A DNA stretch of 64,000 nt from Hyperoplus lanceolatus (lineage: Eukaryota > Chordata > Actinopteri > Uranoscopiformes > Ammodytidae): assembly GCA_026929865.2 (NCBI GenBank), contig CM049395.1, positions 16,431,001 through 16,495,000 on the forward strand, given 5' to 3'. Position 1 is the first letter of the stretch, and the number at the start of each line of letters is the position of its first letter. This document shows positions 60,361 to 64,000 of this stretch, piece by piece. The position numbers and the translations under genes are program-made. The notes below the pieces were generated by a model. It was not told the DNA's origin. It saw only the letters and a program-made list of their open reading frames with translations, and did not search any database.

Positions 60361-61919
60361 AGTTTTAAATTACTTGTAGAAAAAAAGGACTAAAGGCCAA
60401 GAGTAATACAAAACAAGTTCAACATCTTAAAAAATAATGCAATCCAAGATTCCAATAAGGAATAAGTTAAGTGAGTCCAAGCCTCATACATTTCCACTGT
60501 AATTCCAAATCTGAAAGTGAGTGTTGTGTTCAGTGTCATCTCTAAACTAGTCTCAACTACAGTTTGAATACAGATTTGAAGAACCCAACGGTAAATCATT
60601 AAAGAGTGCTGATGCCTTATTGCCTTGTTAAACCAAAACTCTGTCTATCCATCATTACCACTCTGATTTAAAAATGTAAACAGAGGAGAGGCAGAGAGAG
60701 CAGCTTTCAAGCCACTTCTATCTGTTATCAGATTTACTGAGAGGTCTGAGAAAAAACAAATACACATATATGAAATATTTCTGACACAATCAAGCACATA
60801 TTAGACAAAGGGCGTGTGTGGGTTTGTAGGGTGTGTAACCTTCCTTTATCTGAGAGATGGCAAATGTTTTGCCCTACAACAGTGAAAAAGAAGTAGAAAT
60901 GTCAGCAGTCTTAATCAATACTGTATGGGTATACTGAGGCTTTTTGAGGCAGGTGTGCTGCAGGCAGATGGTGAGCGAGAAGAAAATGAGAGTAAACGTC
61001 GACCATATCAGTGCATTCTTCCTGGAGCATATCCTGCTCAACTCCTTCCATCTGAGCACTTTCTATAGGCAGCATTTCGTTCTAGATCTCCTTTTCCCCA
61101 ACATCTGGATATAGTGCTGTCTTGCATCTCTGTGGAGCAACTGTACAGGCATCCACTTCAACCCAAATCTAATGTCACATGCTGAAACGATTACTCAATA
61201 CTCGATTACTATAAATCAAGATTGCGGACCCTTTGACAAGTTTTATTAAAGGAGGTGCTGATTTAACTTGTGTCTTTTTGGAGGATAAAGTCTGTATTGC
61301 ATTATATACTGACAGGTGGTTGTAATATTTTGTCGACCCAATGTATAATCCATAGACTGCATTTATGTAAGCTAATAATATCAAGCTTATTAAGCTCCAG
61401 GGAAAACAAGCAGGGTTGGAATGTGACACAGCAAATGACCACATTTTTAATAAACTGGGTGACTTCAGACCATCATCTCACTATTACATTGATAAGATGC
61501 AACAATGCATCAAGATCTGTCTGATTCATCTCAGCAGGTGATTGATTATCAACTCTGCTAATCAATGTGCTGGTGCAAACTCTGAAAATACTGTGGATTG
61601 ATCTTTTAAAAGAAAAAATAAATCCAAAACATAACAAGCAAAGGGGGGTTGGTGGACTATGTTTGAAGTGTTTTGATAAGAAATGTTATCTGTAACTAGA
61701 CCCTTATGTGGCCATGGTATAAAGCAGGGCTAACATCACTACAGCAGAAGACACAAAAACCAAATTAATCATCTTTGTTATTTTTAAAAAGAACCAGCAA
61801 TTACATCAGTGTGGAGGAAATTGGATGATGAGGTGCTTCTTTTTTCAAATTTGAATTTTTACGTTACATTTGTAAAGTTGAAGTTGAACCAGGCCCAAGT
61901 AAAAGACATAATCTCTTTA

Positions 61920-62160
61920 GGATGTTTAATCAAGGACAGTGAAAGCCAAGGAGAGAGCCACTTCAAGGTGGCTTAGCATTTGGCTCTCAAAGCTTAGCGC
62001 TGCGCTGACACCATTTTCATAGCCTTTACATATTGTCCCATTCAATCGACCTTTCTTGAGCAAAGGGTTGACACCTCGCATATAAATCATGGACATCAAC
62101 TTTATTGCTCTCTCCTGCAAATTCATTTTAAACATTAGGCTGAGGATATTCCTTTTACGG
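61920..62160. other. Candidate conserved non-coding element
   Basis: Unique sequence with a short palindrome (GCCACTTCAAGGTGGC) and no repeats, in an otherwise AT-rich flank. The suggestion rests on sequence texture only. Confidence 0.27.
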
Positions 62161-62289
62161 GGTGGACTGAGAATTATATTGGGTCATTCGTTATTTTAGT
62201 CGCTCCTCATTTGCAGCCATCGTGACACAAGCAGCCATCTATCAGAACTTATAGTCGGGGTGAAAAAAAAGAGATGTAGACCAATCTGT

Positions 62290-62560
62290 TGGGCATTCAT
62301 GATACATCCATTTTCTCTGGGGAGTCAATGTCCGGCCAAACACTGAATGATGGCAGCACTGATGCCACCATGGTGCCAGCCATGATTGACCATCTGATGC
62401 CCAGACTAATATCCAAGAATTCAGTGAGTGCAAAGTCAAGAGCTTCGTTAATCAAGATTTTCTTCTTGCAGATCTGGACTGAACTGATTACATGTGATAA
62501 TCCTGCCTGTGCTTGTTCACTCACACACACGCAAACCAAAGCCATTGTGACTCACACAAT
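62290..62560. other. Candidate conserved non-coding element
   Basis: Balanced-composition block, open on both strands in places (plus 62289-62582 and minus 62297-62545) but with no recognisable protein. Open frames in both directions suggest low stop density rather than a gene. Confidence 0.27.
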
Positions 62561-63494
62561 TTCAGATTCCATACAAGAATAAGGTAATTCAATTAGGTTT
62601 CTATTACAGTTAAGGGCTTTAACTAAACATTCATTTCCATATGATTTTCTTTTTCAATGAATTGTAGATAAAATCTGTACTTCACCACCCAATGAGCCAA
62701 GCCCCAATATTGCTTGATGAAGCTCTTATGAATCAGCAAACAAGATTCCTTTTACAGAGTTCAATCCATGAGTAACCTTTAGGAGGCACAAACCTGGGGG
62801 CCCAAGCTAGTCACCAGACCTGGGCATATACTCCCAAAGCACAGGACCCTTGCCAATCTCTCCAAACATAAGGGTCATTTTCACACTGGATTTAGCGAAC
62901 AAAGAGGGTTTCCGTGGGCCTGCATCACACGCTGAGAGATGTGTTGTGGTTGTCAAAAGTGTTCAGAATATAGACAGTAAATTCTGATGTTATTTAGTGG
63001 TGCTTTGCATACGTTTAGGGGCTCCGTCGCTCGCTTTTTGTGCCAGTAGAAAAAAATTCAGGGAGCAGCTGTTCACCCACAGTTTGCTTTCTTCTTTCCC
63101 ATGCAGAGACCATTTCCCATTTGCAAATCCCCTAAAATACTACTTTCAAAACTCAACTGCAGTTGAGAAGCCACCCTACATATGCACAAACAGGCTCTGG
63201 TAAGGCAGGTGGAGTCAGTATGCAAACAGTTCAAAACAGACTTAAAACTTAAAAACTTGGGGAGCCACTCCTGCTTTCCACTCCAACTCTAAACTGAAGA
63301 AAACAGGAAGTGAGGATAAGGCTTTGAGTGGGAGGCAGCAAAGGCAAGCTTTCAAGAGGAAGCAGAGATGAAAGTAAATAGGAGTTTGAGTTTTTCGGAA
63401 GCGAAATAAATACCCTTGGTGCCTGTCACAACTCTGTGGTGCTCTCTGCAGCACACTGCTTTCATGCTTGTAGGCAAGAGCTGGCAATGATAAG

Positions 63495-63990
63495 ACAGAC
63501 TGCTAGCCTGGAAATCCAGACCCTGATATCTTGAACGATAGAGGGTCTGGCCACGATCAATAGTAATTTCCAACTCAAGGGGCGGCTCCTACTTATGCAT
63601 TTCAAATGCCACTGCACGCAGTTGGATAGCACTACAACCAATCAGAGCGATGCACAAGGTGACGTAAGCCCCTTTCGTTTAGCGAACAGCTGTTAAATTA
63701 AACGTTTGCCGTTGTCGGTTGGCAAAACAGAACATTCCACTTACTTGCTAATGAAAGATTTGAGTGCCGTCTTCCAAATCGTTAATGGTCGAGGCCAAAG
63801 CAGTCTCAAACTCACACAACATATCCGCAGCCATCTTTAAAGTTTACTATCACGGCTTCGACGTCGCATGCACGTCACTGTCGTCATCCGGTTACGTCCT
63901 CCCCAGAGCACCATATAAAGGGCTCTGGCGGGCCCATATTAGATAGAACCAATTGAAACCATAGCCAGATTTCTGGGGCCTATCCGAATA
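63495..63990. mobile_element. Probable DNA transposon fragment at the right edge
   Basis: Starts near CTAGCCTGGAAATCCAGACC and ends near GCCAGATTTCTGGGGCC, loosely inverted, a motif seen in many fish MITEs. The GC-richer interior includes CACCATATAAAGGGCTCTGG. Limits and class are uncertain. Confidence 0.42.
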
Positions 63991-64000
63991 GTATTTTTAG

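Overview
The window is genomic DNA from a ray-finned fish, probably a percomorph-type teleost; the species cannot be named from sequence alone. The grounds are split genes with GT-AG introns, vertebrate orthologues, and a dense load of fish-type DNA transposons (Tc1, hAT-like, piggyBac-like and Harbinger-like elements), a tRNA-derived SINE, a LINE tail and long CA/TG microsatellites.

Three protein-coding genes are present, all on the minus strand. From right to left (5' to 3') they are GLCE (heparan sulfate glucuronyl C5-epimerase, 4 coding exons, 49832 to 35509), PAQR5 (membrane progestin receptor gamma type, 7 coding exons, 25147 to 15887) and KIF23/MKLP1 (mitotic kinesin-6). For KIF23 only the start codon at 8963 and the first 14 coding exons, down to 2297, are inside; the rest lies off the left edge. 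From memory this is the GLCE-PAQR5-KIF23 order of human 15q23, so the block looks like conserved synteny. The three proteins do not form a pathway: Golgi polysaccharide editing, a seven-helix membrane receptor, and cytokinesis. All exon phases join cleanly, giving 595 aa (GLCE), 346 aa (PAQR5) and 478 aa of KIF23 motor domain.

Layout: 1-2296, KIF23 intron holding a head-to-head Tc1 foldback and a second transposon remnant; 2297-8963, KIF23 motor exons with a hAT-like element in intron 3; 8964-9126, a very short KIF23 upstream region with NF-Y and CHR-like sites; 9127-13726, a stack of transposons (a palindromic TTAA element with a nested MITE, then two tandem TTA-flanked MITEs, the second carrying an inverted copy of KIF23 exon 2/intron 2); 13727-15886, intergenic; 15887-25147, PAQR5; 25148-35508, intergenic with microsatellites and a MITE; 35509-49845, GLCE coding exons; 49846-64000, sequence upstream of GLCE coding exon 1 with nested hAT/piggyBac elements, long TG tracts and several stretches that look like conserved non-coding DNA. 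The 5' untranslated exons and promoter of GLCE were not found.

No novel enzymatic system, RNA gene or CRISPR array was seen. The most notable signals are structural. A 443-bp, nearly identical inverted duplication of part of KIF23 brackets the KIF23 start and promoter. One arm of a palindromic transposon preserves the empty site of a MITE nested in the other arm. Two closely similar piggyBac-type elements each sit inside a different larger element.
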